Shown here: positions 36,259 through 44,864 of the stretch, piece by piece
Layout: every line of letters starts with the position of its first letter
Position numbering within the stretch: the first letter of the stretch is position 1
Source of the DNA: JAAAPF01 sp964481035
Lineage (GTDB): Bacteria > Pseudomonadota > Alphaproteobacteria > Geminicoccales > Geminicoccaceae
Assembly (NCBI GenBank): GCA_964481035.1
Contig: CAYZSE010000001.1
Coordinates: 6,513 to 70,512 of the forward strand
Reading direction: 5' to 3'
DNA: 64,000 nt
Notes under the pieces: generated by a model
The model's input: the letters and a program-made list of their open reading frames with translations, nothing else
Databases searched by the model: none
Told to the model about the DNA's origin: nothing
Translations under genes and position numbers: made by a program

Positions 36259-37256
36259 GCGCGTGGCTCCCGATGCGCCAACGAGGCTCGACGTCGCACG
36301 GCGGCGGCTCTGCCGAGGCTAACATTCAGGCGCTTTAGGGTCTGCAGCCAGACTTTTGGTGGCGCCAGGGGGTACTGCGCAGCGAAGCACACCGCGTTGA
36401 AGCCGACCCGCAGCTCTGCGCGCAGTCGGGCCGCCGCGGTGCCCGGCACGTCGCGGCGGCGCAGGACCTCTTGGTAGCCGTTACCGCGGAAGTAGCGGGC
36501 GACGTAGCCGAGCGTCTGCCGGTCGGGGCCGACGCGATGCTCGACCCAGGCGTCAGACACCCACTGGCCGACGTGGCCGGTGAGCGCCAGCCGCCGGAAT
36601 AGCTCTCGCTCCTCGCCGCCGATCAGCCACGCGTCCCCACCGCGCCGTCCCAACGCGTCGCAAAAGCCGCCGGCGAGTGCTCCGCGGCGTGTCAGCATAT
36701 TTGCGCCAAACGGGTACTCGTTGGCGTTCAGGACGTCGAAAGTCCGTGTCCGGTCGCCGAGGTCGAGGCCCGACCAGACGGTCGGAATGACCTCCAGGGC
36801 GTCCGCGGCCCAAAAGGGCGGTGTTCCCTCCAGCAGCGGGCGGATCGGCCCGCCGAAAAAGAGGGCGTCGGGATAGCGCGCCAGCGCTTCGTGATACGCG
36901 ACCAGAAGGCGTGTCGACGGGGTGACGTCGTCGTCCAGCCACAGAACCGCGTCGCCTGCCGCAGCCGAGATCCCGACGTTGCGTGCGCGACCGAGGCCGC
37001 GCTGCGGCGCTTCGACCACGTTGACGCCGTGCCGCTGGCAGACCCGGATGGTGTCGTCCGCGCAAGCGTTGGCAACGACGACGGTCTCCACGGAGCAGCC
37101 GACGGGCACCGTGCAGGCGTCGAGCGCCTTCAGCGTGCGCGCGAGCGACGAAGCGCGGTCGTGCGTGCAGATGACGACGCTGAGCGACGCTACGATGCCG
37201 TCCGCCAGGGGGCGCCGCGCGTCGCGCGACACGGCCTGCGTCGGGGGTTGAGCCAT
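36255..37256 (-). CDS. family 2 glycosyltransferase
   Basis: A 333-residue GT-A fold enzyme. It shows the N-terminal SVVICTHDRASSLARTLKAL, a VVVANACADDTIRVC loop, the RGLGRARNVGISAA segment, the DXD-like metal motif AVLWLDDDVTPS, and the acceptor-region motif IGGEERELFRRL. After the catalytic domain there is an amphipathic C-terminal stretch (RVGFNAVCFAAQYPL) that may touch the membrane. It transfers a sugar to an unknown acceptor. It is coupled to the downstream AlkP-fold gene and lies 14 bases after dapB on the same strand. The start ATG 37256 has only a weak ribosome site. Confidence 0.88.
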   Translation of the reverse strand: MAQPPTQAVSRDARRPLADGIVASLSVVICTHDRASSLARTLKALDACTVPVGCSVETVVVANACADDTIRVCQRHGVNVVEAPQRGLGRARNVGISAAAGDAVLWLDDDVTPSTRLLVAYHEALARYPDALFFGGPIRPLLEGTPPFWAADALEVIPTVWSGLDLGDRTRTFDVLNANEYPFGANMLTRRGALAGGFCDALGRRGGDAWLIGGEERELFRRLALTGHVGQWVSDAWVEHRVGPDRQTLGYVARYFRGNGYQEVLRRRDVPGTAAARLRAELRVGFNAVCFAAQYPLAPPKVWLQTLKRLNVSLGRAAAVRRRASLAHREPRA

Positions 37257-37270
37257 TATTGCCAGCCGGT

Positions 37271-38074
37271 TCAGTGCCGTAGTCCCAGGACGTCCGCCAT
37301 ACCGTAGAGGCCCGGGGTTCGGCCGCGGGTCCAGAGCGCGGCTTTGAGCGCGCCGTCGCTGTAGATGCGGCGGTCGCTGGCGCGGTGGGTGAGCTCCAGG
37401 CGCTCGCCGAGGCCCGCGAAAAGGACCGTGTGGTCGCCGACGACGTCGCCGCCGCGGAGCGCCGCGAAGCCGATCCGGCCCCGCTCGCGGGCGCCGGTGA
37501 GCCCGTCGCGGCCGCGGTCGGCCATCGCATCGAGGTCGACGCCGCGCCCCTCGGCCGCCGCCCGGCCGAGGCCGAGGGCCGTGCCGGAGGGGGCATCGAC
37601 CTTGTGGTTGTGGTGCAGCTCGACGATCTCGATGTCGTAGGCGTCGTCGAGCGCGCGGGCGACGGTCGCGACCAGCTCCATGAGGAGGTTGACGCCGAGG
37701 CTCATGTTGGGCGCGTAGACGATCGGCACGTCCTTGGCGGCCTCCAAGAGCGCCTGCTCGTGCTCGACCGCGAGGCCCGTGGTGCCGATGACGTGGGCGC
37801 AGCCCGCCTCGGCCGCGAAATGCGCGTGCGCCACCGAGGCGGCGGGGCTCGAGAACTCGATCGCGGCATCCGCCGCGCGCATCGCCTCGAGCGCGCCGTC
37901 GGTGGCCGCGAGCCCGATCGGATCGCGGCCGGCGAGCACGCCCAGATCCTCGCCGAGGGCCGGATTGCCCCCGGTCTCGACGCCGGCCACCAGCTCGAGC
38001 TCGAGATGATCGAGTACCGCCTTGAGGTTGTTGCGCCCCATCCGCCCGGCGCAGCCGATCACCGCGATCTTCAT
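37271..38074 (-). CDS. dapB: 4-hydroxy-tetrahydrodipicolinate reductase
   Basis: Reduces hydroxytetrahydrodipicolinate with NAD(P)H in the diaminopimelate/lysine pathway, which feeds peptidoglycan. The product is 267 residues. It has the Rossmann motif VIGCAGRMGRNNLKAV, IGTTGLAVEHEQ, the active-site stretch IVELHHNHKVDAPSGTALGL (catalytic His pair and Lys) and the C-terminal LTHRASDRRIYSDGAL. The ATG at 38074 follows GGAGAGGAGG. It is the first gene of a minus-strand run with the glycosyltransferase and AlkP genes. Confidence 0.97.
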   Translation of the reverse strand: MKIAVIGCAGRMGRNNLKAVLDHLELELVAGVETGGNPALGEDLGVLAGRDPIGLAATDGALEAMRAADAAIEFSSPAASVAHAHFAAEAGCAHVIGTTGLAVEHEQALLEAAKDVPIVYAPNMSLGVNLLMELVATVARALDDAYDIEIVELHHNHKVDAPSGTALGLGRAAAEGRGVDLDAMADRGRDGLTGARERGRIGFAALRGGDVVGDHTVLFAGLGERLELTHRASDRRIYSDGALKAALWTRGRTPGLYGMADVLGLRH

Positions 38075-38272
38075 GGTCCTCCTCTCCACCTCGCGCCACG
38101 CCTCGTCTCGAAGGGGCTTGCCAGCCGGCCGTATGTGGTCACCCTAGAGCGGATGCGACGTGCTGACACTCTCCTTCGCGCGGCTGCGCTGCGGGTGACG
38201 CGCCCGGGCTCGGCACGCCGCGCCCGCCGCGACGCCTTCGCCGCGGCCGTCGACGGCGCGCCGAGCTGAGCC

Positions 38273-39412
38273 GTGGCGGCCGCTCCCGCTCTGGTCCGCG
38301 TCGAGGCCGAAGCTGGCCGGCTCGTCGGCGAGGGCGAATGGCTCGTGGGCGAGGTCGCGAGCCTCGATCGCCAGCTCCAGGCCGCCGCTCGCGCGCTCGC
38401 CCAGCCGGGACGGCCCGTCGTCATCGCGCTCGACGCCGTCACCCGCCTCGACACCGCCGGCGCCTGGCTGATCCACCGTACCGAGCGCGCGCTCGCCGAA
38501 GCCGATGTCGACGTGCGCATCGAGGGTCTCGATCCCGGCCGGCGCCAGCTTCTCGACAAGATCGCCGAGGCCTGCGCCGCGGCCGAGCTGCCGCCGGCGC
38601 CGCGCACCTCATGGCTCGCCGACCAACTGGCGACGGTCGGCCGCGCCACTTTAGACGTTCTCGACGAGGTGTGGGAGCTCTTGGCCTTCTTCGGCGCGCT
38701 CACCGCGACCCTCGCCGGCACCCTGGCACGACCGTGGCGACTACGGATGACCTCGTTCAGCGCGCACGTCATCCGCGCCGGTCTCGAGGCGATGCCCATC
38801 GTCGGCCTCATGTCGTTCCTCGTCGGCGTGGTGCTCGCCTTCCAGGGCGCGAGCCAGCTGCGCCAGTTCGGCGCCGAGATCTTCACGGTCGATCTGCTGG
38901 CCCTCTCGATCCTGCGCGAGATCGGCGTGCTGATGACCGCGATCATCGTCGCCGGCCGCTCGGGCAGCGCGTTCACGGCCCAGATCGGCACCATGGTCGT
39001 GAACGAGGAGGTGGACGCCATGCGCACGCTCGGCCTGGATCCCATGGAGGTTCTCGTCGTCCCGCGCGTGCTGGCGCTCATGGTGGCGCTGCCGCTCTTG
39101 GCCTTCTTCGCCGACGTCATGGGGCTGCTCGGCGGCGGGCTCTTGACCGTGTTCGTCCTCGACATCGCACCGAGCCAGTTCCTTCAGCAGCTCCGCAGCA
39201 CGACCGACGGCACCCAGCTCTTCGCGGGCCTGGTCAAGGCGCCGATCTTCGCCTTCGTCATCGCCATGGTCGGCTGCCGCAACGGGCTGCGGGTGGAGGG
39301 CGATGCGGCGAGCGTCGGCCGGCTGACGACCCAGGCCGTGGTCACCTCCATCTTTCTGGTCATCGTCATCGATGCCGGCTTCTCGATCGCCTTCAATGCC
39401 GTCGGCATCTGA
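38273..39412 (+). CDS. mlaE: Mla-type ABC lipid transporter permease with STAS domain
   Basis: A 379-residue protein. An N-terminal STAS-like domain (about residues 20-110, VVIALDAVTRLDTAGAWLIH) is fused to an MlaE permease domain (residues 130-379) with about five membrane helices. The permease shows the signatures LAFQGASQLRQFGAEIFTVD, GRSGSAFTAQIGTM and EEVDAMRTLGLDPMEVLVVP. It moves phospholipids between the membranes to keep outer-membrane asymmetry. The STAS domain is separate (MlaB) in E. coli but fused in many alphaproteobacteria. The start is GTG. The downstream ATPase gene overlaps its end by 17 bases. Confidence 0.93.
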   Translation: MAAAPALVRVEAEAGRLVGEGEWLVGEVASLDRQLQAAARALAQPGRPVVIALDAVTRLDTAGAWLIHRTERALAEADVDVRIEGLDPGRRQLLDKIAEACAAAELPPAPRTSWLADQLATVGRATLDVLDEVWELLAFFGALTATLAGTLARPWRLRMTSFSAHVIRAGLEAMPIVGLMSFLVGVVLAFQGASQLRQFGAEIFTVDLLALSILREIGVLMTAIIVAGRSGSAFTAQIGTMVVNEEVDAMRTLGLDPMEVLVVPRVLALMVALPLLAFFADVMGLLGGGLLTVFVLDIAPSQFLQQLRSTTDGTQLFAGLVKAPIFAFVIAMVGCRNGLRVEGDAASVGRLTTQAVVTSIFLVIVIDAGFSIAFNAVGI

Positions 39413-40193
39413 GCCCGCGATCCGCCTCGAGGGCGTGGTCAACGCGTTCGGGAGCCACGTCGTCCACGACGGCGTCGACCTGGAGGTTCGCCGGGGCGAG
39501 ATTCTCGGCCTGGTGGGCGGCTCGGGTTCGGGCAAGTCGGTGCTCCTGCGCACCATCCTCGGCCTGATGCGGCCCCGCGCCGGCCGCGTCGAGGTGCTCG
39601 GTCGCGATTTGCTCGCCGCCGGCCCGGCGGAGCAACGAGCCCTGCAGGCGCGCTGGGGCGTGCTCTTCCAGGACGGCGCGCTCTTCAGCTCGCTCACCGT
39701 GCGCGAGAACATCCAGGTGCCGATGCGCGAGCGGCTGCGCCTCGAGGCGAGGCTCATGGACGAGCTCGCGGCCGTCCGCCTCGCCCTCGTGGGCCTGCCG
39801 ATGGACGCGGCCGACAAGCTGCCGTCGGAACTCTCGGGCGGGATGCGCAAACGCGCCGGGCTCGCCCGCGCGCTCGCCCTCGACCCCGAGATCATCCTCC
39901 TCGACGAGCCGACGGCGGGGCTCGATCCGATCGGTGCGGCCGGCTTCGACGAGCTCATCTTGTCGCTACACGCGGCGCTGGGGCTCACCGTCGTCATGAT
40001 CACCCACGACGTCGACAGCCTCGTCCGCATCACCGACCGCATCGCCGTGCTGTTGAACAAGCGCTGCTTCGTCGCCACTCTGGACGAGTTGCGGGCGGTC
40101 GAAGATCCGTGGCTGCAGCAATATTTCAACGGGCCGCGGGGTCGGGCGGCGCTCGCCGGCAAGGCACCGGTTCCCCGCGCAGCCGAAGGCTGA
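39396..40193 (+). CDS. mlaF: Mla-type ABC transporter ATP-binding protein
   Basis: A 265-residue ATPase with Walker A (GGSGSGKSVLLR), Q-loop (VLFQDGALFSSLTV), the signature LPSELSGGMRKRAGLARAL (typical of MlaF/Ttg2A), Walker B (IILLDEPTAGLDPIGAA) and the H-loop (MITHDVDSL). It pairs with the MlaE permease just upstream. The ATG at 39396 overlaps the permease end. An in-frame ATG at 39372 is inside the permease gene and less likely. Confidence 0.94.
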   Translation: MPSASEPAIRLEGVVNAFGSHVVHDGVDLEVRRGEILGLVGGSGSGKSVLLRTILGLMRPRAGRVEVLGRDLLAAGPAEQRALQARWGVLFQDGALFSSLTVRENIQVPMRERLRLEARLMDELAAVRLALVGLPMDAADKLPSELSGGMRKRAGLARALALDPEIILLDEPTAGLDPIGAAGFDELILSLHAALGLTVVMITHDVDSLVRITDRIAVLLNKRCFVATLDELRAVEDPWLQQYFNGPRGRAALAGKAPVPRAAEG

Positions 40194-40198
40194 AACTC

Positions 40199-41170
40199 AT
40201 GGAAACACGCGCCAGCCATGTCCTCGTCGGCTTGTTCGTCGTCGTCTTGAGCGTCGCGACGGCGCTCGCCGCCATCTGGTTCGCCCGAGCCCAGCTCGAC
40301 CGCCAGGTCGACGTCTACGAGGTCGCGTTCCGCTCCTCGGTCTCAGGCCTGCAGAACGGCGCGCAAGTGACCTATCAGGGCATCCAGGTCGGTCGCGTCG
40401 CCCGCATCCGCTTCGATCCCGACAATGTCGAGCGCGTCCTCGTCCGCATCGAGGTCGAGCCGTCGACGCCGGTCACCGAGGACACGATCGCGCGGCTCGA
40501 GCCGCAGGGCATCACCGGCATCTTCTTCGTGCAGCTCTCGGGCGGCAGCAATCAGAGCGCTCGGCTGCCGTCTCGGCCCACGGATCCGGCGCAGATTCCG
40601 GGCAGGCCCTCGGCGATCGATCGCCTCTCGGCGGACGCGCCCGAGCTCTTGAACCGGGGCGTTCTGCTGCTCGAGCGGGCGACGACGCTCCTGGACGAGA
40701 CCAATCTCGAGCGCGTCGCCAGCACGCTCGAGGACATCGAGACGCTCGCCGACACCGCCGCCTCGCGTCGTGAGGAGGTCGCCGCCATCATCGACGAGAC
40801 GGCCGCGTTGATGGGCGAGCTGCGCGCTGCGTCGGCCTCCGCCGAGCGGATGCTCGCGAGCCTCGAGACCACGGCCGGGACCATCGAGCGCGACATCGAG
40901 GCGCTCCTCGCCTCGGGCCAGAGCGGCCTCGCTCGGCTCGACGAGGCGGCGCTCGCGCTCGACCGCGCCGCCGGCCAGATGAACGGGCTCCTGCGCGACG
41001 TTCGCGAGCCGCTGCGTGACTTCTCCCAGACCGGGCTCTACGAGTTCGGGGCGTTGATCGTCGAGACGCGCCAGCTCGTCGCGGCGGCGACGCGGATCAC
41101 CCGCGAGTTCGAGCGCGATCCCACGGGCTTTCTCCTGGGCAACACCTTCAAGGGCTTCAGGGCCGAATAG
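40199..41170 (+). CDS. mlaD: MCE-domain lipid transport protein (MlaD-like)
   Basis: A 323-residue protein anchored by one N-terminal helix (residues ~8-28, VLVGLFVVVLSVATALAAIW). An MCE domain follows (about 38-118: VSGLQNGAQVTYQGIQVGRV, LEPQGITGIFFVQLSGG), then a long periplasmic alpha-helical region (residues 150-290). MCE hexamers form the lipid conduit of Mla transporters. The long helical tail is typical of alphaproteobacterial and plastid TGD2-like forms, against the short E. coli MlaD. It starts five bases after the ATPase gene. Confidence 0.92.
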   Translation: METRASHVLVGLFVVVLSVATALAAIWFARAQLDRQVDVYEVAFRSSVSGLQNGAQVTYQGIQVGRVARIRFDPDNVERVLVRIEVEPSTPVTEDTIARLEPQGITGIFFVQLSGGSNQSARLPSRPTDPAQIPGRPSAIDRLSADAPELLNRGVLLLERATTLLDETNLERVASTLEDIETLADTAASRREEVAAIIDETAALMGELRAASASAERMLASLETTAGTIERDIEALLASGQSGLARLDEAALALDRAAGQMNGLLRDVREPLRDFSQTGLYEFGALIVETRQLVAAATRITREFERDPTGFLLGNTFKGFRAE

Positions 41171-41173
41171 CCG

Positions 41174-41794
41174 ATGCGCCGCTCGTTTCTCGCCTCTTTC
41201 TTGGCCCTACCGTTGCTTCCCGCCTGCGCCGCCCTCAACATCGCCGCGCGCGAGCCGCCGCAGCTCTACGCCCTGACCCCGAAGACGACCTTCGATGCCG
41301 ATCTCCCCGACCTCGACCGGGCTCGCCTGCAGATCGAGGTGCCGACCGCCGCCGCCGGCCTCAACACCGCGCGCATCGCCCTCAGGCCGACGCCGACGAC
41401 GCTGCAATACTTCGCGGGCGCGACCTGGATCGAGGTCTTGCCGATGATGGTCCAGACGCTGCTGATCGAGAGCTTCGAGTCCACCGGCAGTGTCGAACCG
41501 GAGGCGAGCGCGGCCATCGGGGTGAGGAGCGACTGGGCGCTGCGCCTCTATGTCCGCGAGTTCCAAGCGGAGTACCTCACCAAAGGTGCGCCGCCACTCG
41601 TGCGCGTTCGCCTGCAACCGCGGCTGTTGCGCCTGCCGCGGCGGACCGAAGCCGGACAGCTCGATATCGAAGCCACGCATCTCGCGGCGAGCACGGCGCT
41701 CGACGACATCGTCATCGCCATGGACGAGGCGCTCGGCACCGCCATGCGCGACACCGTCGAATGGACGCTGCGCAGCATCGCCGCGCAGCGTTGA
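41174..41794 (+). CDS. ABC-type transport auxiliary lipoprotein (PqiC/ABC_trans_aux family)
   Basis: A 206-residue lipoprotein. Its signal peptide ends in a lipobox, LLPAC (Cys at residue 18), and it is then processed by Lgt/LspA. The body (LQIEVPTAAAGLNTARIALR, ATWIEVLPMMVQTLLIESF) matches the ABC transport auxiliary component, related to PqiC. It would sit in the outer membrane or periplasm as the partner of the MCE protein encoded three bases upstream. It closes the four-gene Mla operon. Confidence 0.9.
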   Translation: MRRSFLASFLALPLLPACAALNIAAREPPQLYALTPKTTFDADLPDLDRARLQIEVPTAAAGLNTARIALRPTPTTLQYFAGATWIEVLPMMVQTLLIESFESTGSVEPEASAAIGVRSDWALRLYVREFQAEYLTKGAPPLVRVRLQPRLLRLPRRTEAGQLDIEATHLAASTALDDIVIAMDEALGTAMRDTVEWTLRSIAAQR

Positions 41795-41963
41795 ACGTTC
41801 GACAAAAGGTCGCAAAACGATCTTGGCGCGAAGCAAACTTGCGTGCCATTTCCACGACTTGAGAAGAATTTTTGGAACAGGTCCAATCCGCCTCGCCGCC
41901 AAGTCGTGTTGACCCGATCATCGCCTGTTCTTAGCTCAACGGAGGTATTGAGGGGTGGTCGGG

Positions 41964-42176
41964 ATGATCGTCTGTCTGTGCAATGCATTGCACGAGCGGC
42001 AGTGCCGCGAGGCCGCGGCGCGCCCCGGGACGCGCGGTCCCGGCTGCGTCTACCGGCAGCTCGGTTGCCGGGTTCGTTGCGGCGCTTGTGTCGAGACCAT
42101 GCGCGAGATCGTCGAGCACGCGCACGAGGTGCGTGACCAGGCCGCCCCCGCGGCCGTCGTTGGAGGAGGAACGTGA
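41964..42176 (+). CDS. bfd: bacterioferritin-associated ferredoxin
   Basis: A 70-residue [2Fe-2S] protein. The cysteines MIVCLCNAL and GCRVRCGACVETM follow the Bfd pattern CxC...CxxC. Bfd donates electrons to bacterioferritin to release stored iron. A GTG nine bases upstream (41955) with GGAGG before it is an alternative start. The stop overlaps the bfr ATG by one base (TGATG). The gap of about 170 bases before it is AT-rich for this genome and holds a weak TTGACC promoter-like -35 at 41909. I could not identify a clear Fur or Irr box. Confidence 0.9.
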   Translation: MIVCLCNALHERQCREAAARPGTRGPGCVYRQLGCRVRCGACVETMREIVEHAHEVRDQAAPAAVVGGGT

Positions 42177-42658
42177 TGCCCGAGCCGACCCCGGTTAAGG
42201 GACACCTAGACGTACTGGAAGCCCTCAATCTTGCTCTCAGGGGCGAGTTGACCGCGATCAATCAGTATTTCTTGCATGCGCGGATGCTCGAGGATTGGGG
42301 CTTCATGAAGCGAAGCAAAGAGGAGTACGACGAGTCCATCGAGGAGATGCAGCATGCAGATCGCCTCATCAAGCGCATCCTGCTCCTCGGCGGCCTGCCC
42401 AACCTGCAGGATCTCGGCAAGCTCTATATCGGCGAGGATCTCAAGAATCTCATCGAGTGCGACCTGCGCTTAGAGCTCGAAGGCATTGCGCACTACCGCC
42501 AGGCGATCGGGCTGTGTGAAGCGCACGGCGACTACGTCAGCCGCGATCTGCTCAAGGCGATCCTGGCCGAGGAAGAGGAACACCAAGATCACAACAAGAC
42601 CGAGCTGGAGCTGATCGCCCGCATCGGCATCGAGAACTTCGGCCAGACGCAGATCTGA
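42176..42658 (+). CDS. bfr: bacterioferritin
   Basis: A 160-residue heme-containing ferritin that stores iron as a 24-mer. The ferroxidase ligands are visible: Glu in RGELTAINQYF, Glu and His in IEEMQHADR (the Met in this motif is the heme ligand), Glu in LRLELEGIAHY, and Glu/His in ILAEEEEHQDH. Length and the LPNLQDLGKLYIGEDL block match E. coli Bfr. GGAGGAGG lies just upstream and the gene is coupled to bfd. Confidence 0.97.
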   Translation: MPEPTPVKGHLDVLEALNLALRGELTAINQYFLHARMLEDWGFMKRSKEEYDESIEEMQHADRLIKRILLLGGLPNLQDLGKLYIGEDLKNLIECDLRLELEGIAHYRQAIGLCEAHGDYVSRDLLKAILAEEEEHQDHNKTELELIARIGIENFGQTQI

Positions 42659-42667
42659 GAGGCCGAT

Positions 42668-42690
42668 CCCGTCGCTCGAGCAGCGGCGGG
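42668..42690 (+). terminator. hairpin between bfr and the converging paaN-like gene
   Basis: CCCGTCGCT (42668-42676) pairs with AGCGGCGGG (42682-42690) around CGAGC, with one G-U pair, ten bases after the bfr stop. It could serve both converging genes. There is no T-run. Confidence 0.45.
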
Positions 42691-42695
42691 CCCGT

Positions 42696-44297
42696 TCAGC
42701 CGCGGCCGTTGACGGCGACGACGCGAAACCGGCTCGACGCGAAGCCGGGCGTTGGCCACGTCCAGTCACGCTCGTGTCGGCCGAGCTCGGACGCGACGTC
42801 CATCGACGGGTTGCAGGTCACGGCGACGCCCCGGGCGACGAAGGCGTCGGCAGCCGTCTCGAGGACCTGATCGTCCGCGCTCTGGACGATCGCGCCCACG
42901 GCGTTGCGGGTTGCCGCCACGTGCGCCGCCCGCTCGATGCTCTCGGCGGTGTCGTGGGTGGCGACGAGGCAGGCGACGGGACCGGGCTCGAGGTCGAAGG
43001 CGCCTTCCTCGGCGCCGCCCTCCATCGCGACCAGCATCGGGCTCGAGGTCCGCGCCCGCGGATGGCCGGCGAGGCTCACCGGCCCCGGCTCGCGCACGAC
43101 CCGCCCGAGCGGCCGGCAGCGCTCGATGCGTGCGAGCGCCCCGGGATCGGCCAGCGCGCCGAGGATGGCCGCCGCGTCCGCCGGGTCGGCGAGGACGTCG
43201 TCGATGGCCGCGGCGAGCGACGCCGCGAGGTCGTCGAACCGGCAATGCCCCCGGCCGGTCGGCACACCTTCGGCAGGCAGGAAGATGAGCCGGGGCGCGG
43301 CCCGGGTCTGACCGGCGTGGAGAACGAGCCGGTAGGCGAGATCCCGGCACAGGCCCTCGAGGTCCTCGGTGCCGTCGATGACCGCTGGGCTGAGACCCTG
43401 GGTCTCCGTGAACAGGCGGGCGCCGCGAGCATGCGCGGCGAGCCAGGCGGTGAACGCGTGATCCCCGGCGTGGTCGATGAGGCCGATGGTCGGCGCCGTC
43501 GCCAGCGTGCGGGCCGACCCGGTCGCCTCGCCGTCGACGCACAGCTGGACGATATCGGGGTCGAGCCCGGCTTCGGCCAACACCGAACGCAGCGTATCGA
43601 CGGTGAGCGCGAGCGGCAAGATCGCCCGCGGATGCGGCCGGATCAGCGCCGGGTTGCCGGCGACGAGGCTCGCGAACAGGCCGGGATAGGCCGCCCAATT
43701 CGGCGAGAGGGCGCTGCCCAGGACCAGCGCGGTGCCCGCGGAAGCCACACGCCAGGTCGTGCCGCCGGTATGCGCGGCCCTGCCCGAGGGCACGCGCCGC
43801 AACGCCTCGTAGGTCGCAGCGATCGCCATCAACGCACGGTCCTGGGCATGCGGGCCGCCGGATTGGAAAGCCATCAGCCAGGGCTGACCCGTGGTGTGCA
43901 TCATCGCCTGGGCCATCTCGAAGCTCTGGCGATTGAGACGCGCCAAGGCTTCCAGCGCGATCCCGGTACGCGTCGTGACCTCGACCCGCGCCCAACCTCG
44001 GCCCGCCCGCTCGGCGCGCTCCAGCCATTGCGACGGCGACGCCGACGGGTAGTCGATGCCGAGCGGGAAGCCGTAGGGGCTGACTTCCCCGCCGCCGCGC
44101 CCCTGATCGCGCGCCTGAGCCAGGCCGAAGGGCCGCCCGAGGCGGCTTTGCCAGGCGCGGGCACCGTCGCGGGCGGCCGCCATCGGGTACGCCGCATCGT
44201 CGGGCGTGTCGGCGAAACCGGCCCAGAACCCACGCCTCCGGCGGGCGTCGAGCGCGGCGTCGAGACGAGCGTGATGGAGGTCGAAGAGTGCGCTCAA
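42696..44297 (-). CDS. PaaN-like aldehyde dehydrogenase, catalytic cysteine missing
   Basis: About 533 residues, aligned from memory with phenylacetate-degradation protein PaaN: GEVSPYGFPLGIDYP, QAMMHTTGQPWLMAFQSGGP, HAQDRALMAIAATYEA, YPGLFASLVAGNPALIRPHP. In PaaN the nucleophile lies in SGQMCTTPQN; here the same place reads AGQTRAAPRL, so Cys is replaced by Arg. The Asn-containing motif before YPGLFASL is also altered. The frame is intact. A normal aldehyde dehydrogenase reaction is therefore unlikely. I prefer TTG 44297 with GGAGG upstream, giving a family-like SALFDLHHARLDAAL start; GTG 44342 is the alternative. No other paa genes are nearby. Confidence 0.75.
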   Translation of the reverse strand: MSALFDLHHARLDAALDARRRRGFWAGFADTPDDAAYPMAAARDGARAWQSRLGRPFGLAQARDQGRGGGEVSPYGFPLGIDYPSASPSQWLERAERAGRGWARVEVTTRTGIALEALARLNRQSFEMAQAMMHTTGQPWLMAFQSGGPHAQDRALMAIAATYEALRRVPSGRAAHTGGTTWRVASAGTALVLGSALSPNWAAYPGLFASLVAGNPALIRPHPRAILPLALTVDTLRSVLAEAGLDPDIVQLCVDGEATGSARTLATAPTIGLIDHAGDHAFTAWLAAHARGARLFTETQGLSPAVIDGTEDLEGLCRDLAYRLVLHAGQTRAAPRLIFLPAEGVPTGRGHCRFDDLAASLAAAIDDVLADPADAAAILGALADPGALARIERCRPLGRVVREPGPVSLAGHPRARTSSPMLVAMEGGAEEGAFDLEPGPVACLVATHDTAESIERAAHVAATRNAVGAIVQSADDQVLETAADAFVARGVAVTCNPSMDVASELGRHERDWTWPTPGFASSRFRVVAVNGRG

Positions 44298-44448
44298 AGC
44301 TGCGAGCCTCCGTATCGCCGACGCGCATCGCGTGGCCGGCACAACTCCGCTTAGCGCGCCGGCACGCCCTTGCCAACGCCGGGCCGCCCGCCCGCGCGAC
44401 GTCGCCCGCCTTCGACCGACGCGGTTGTCGGAGACCGCGCCGGCGGTG

Positions 44449-44476
44449 TTGACGTTTCGGTATTGCTAGTTATATC
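44449..44476 (+). promoter_or_regulatory. candidate promoter of the arsR operon
   Basis: TTGACG (44449-44454) and TATATC (44471-44476), 16 bases apart, lie 23 bases upstream of the arsR-like start in an AT-rich patch. ArsR repressors commonly bind over such elements to regulate their own operon. Confidence 0.55.
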
Positions 44477-44499
44477 TGGGTCTCGGTACGGGAGTCGGG

Positions 44500-44817
44500 A
44501 TGAACGAGGAACGGGCGAGCGAGGCGTTGGCGGCCCTGGGCAACCGGACCCGGCTGAGGCTCTTCCGGTTGCTGGTGCGCGCCGGCGAGAAAGGTCTCAA
44601 TGTCGGCGAGGCGCAGCGGCTCTTGGACGTGCCGGCCTCGACGCTGGCGCACCACTTCGCGCATCTCACCCGAGCGCGCCTCGTGACCCAAGAGCGGCGA
44701 GGCCGCGAGGTCGTCTGCCGCGCCGACTTCACCGCCATGAACGCGCTTTTGGGCTTTCTCACCGAGGCCTGCTGCACCGGCCTGAGGCTCGAGGAGGCCG
44801 ACCCCGACGCCGCCTGA
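44500..44817 (+). CDS. ArsR/SmtB-family repressor
   Basis: A 105-residue winged-helix repressor. The start (EALAALGNRTRLRLFRLLVR) and recognition region (LDVPASTLAHHFAHLTRARLV) are typical. A Cys pair in LTEACCTG near the C-terminus could bind As(III) or another soft metal, although the classic ELCVCDL motif in helix 3 is absent. It is the first gene of an operon with an ArsP-type permease 48 bases downstream. It probably represses its own operon until metalloid binds. Confidence 0.88.
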   Translation: MNEERASEALAALGNRTRLRLFRLLVRAGEKGLNVGEAQRLLDVPASTLAHHFAHLTRARLVTQERRGREVVCRADFTAMNALLGFLTEACCTGLRLEEADPDAA

Positions 44818-44864
44818 TCCGTTTTTTCGCCGTTATCCATCGAGGTTTCTAGAAGGATCGTAAC

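Noticed and set aside
38140..38272. A CTAGAGCGG-containing stretch before mlaE as a second intergenic repeat element
   Set aside because: I found no matching inverted arm or flanking duplication, and no similarity to the MITE at 33817-33939.
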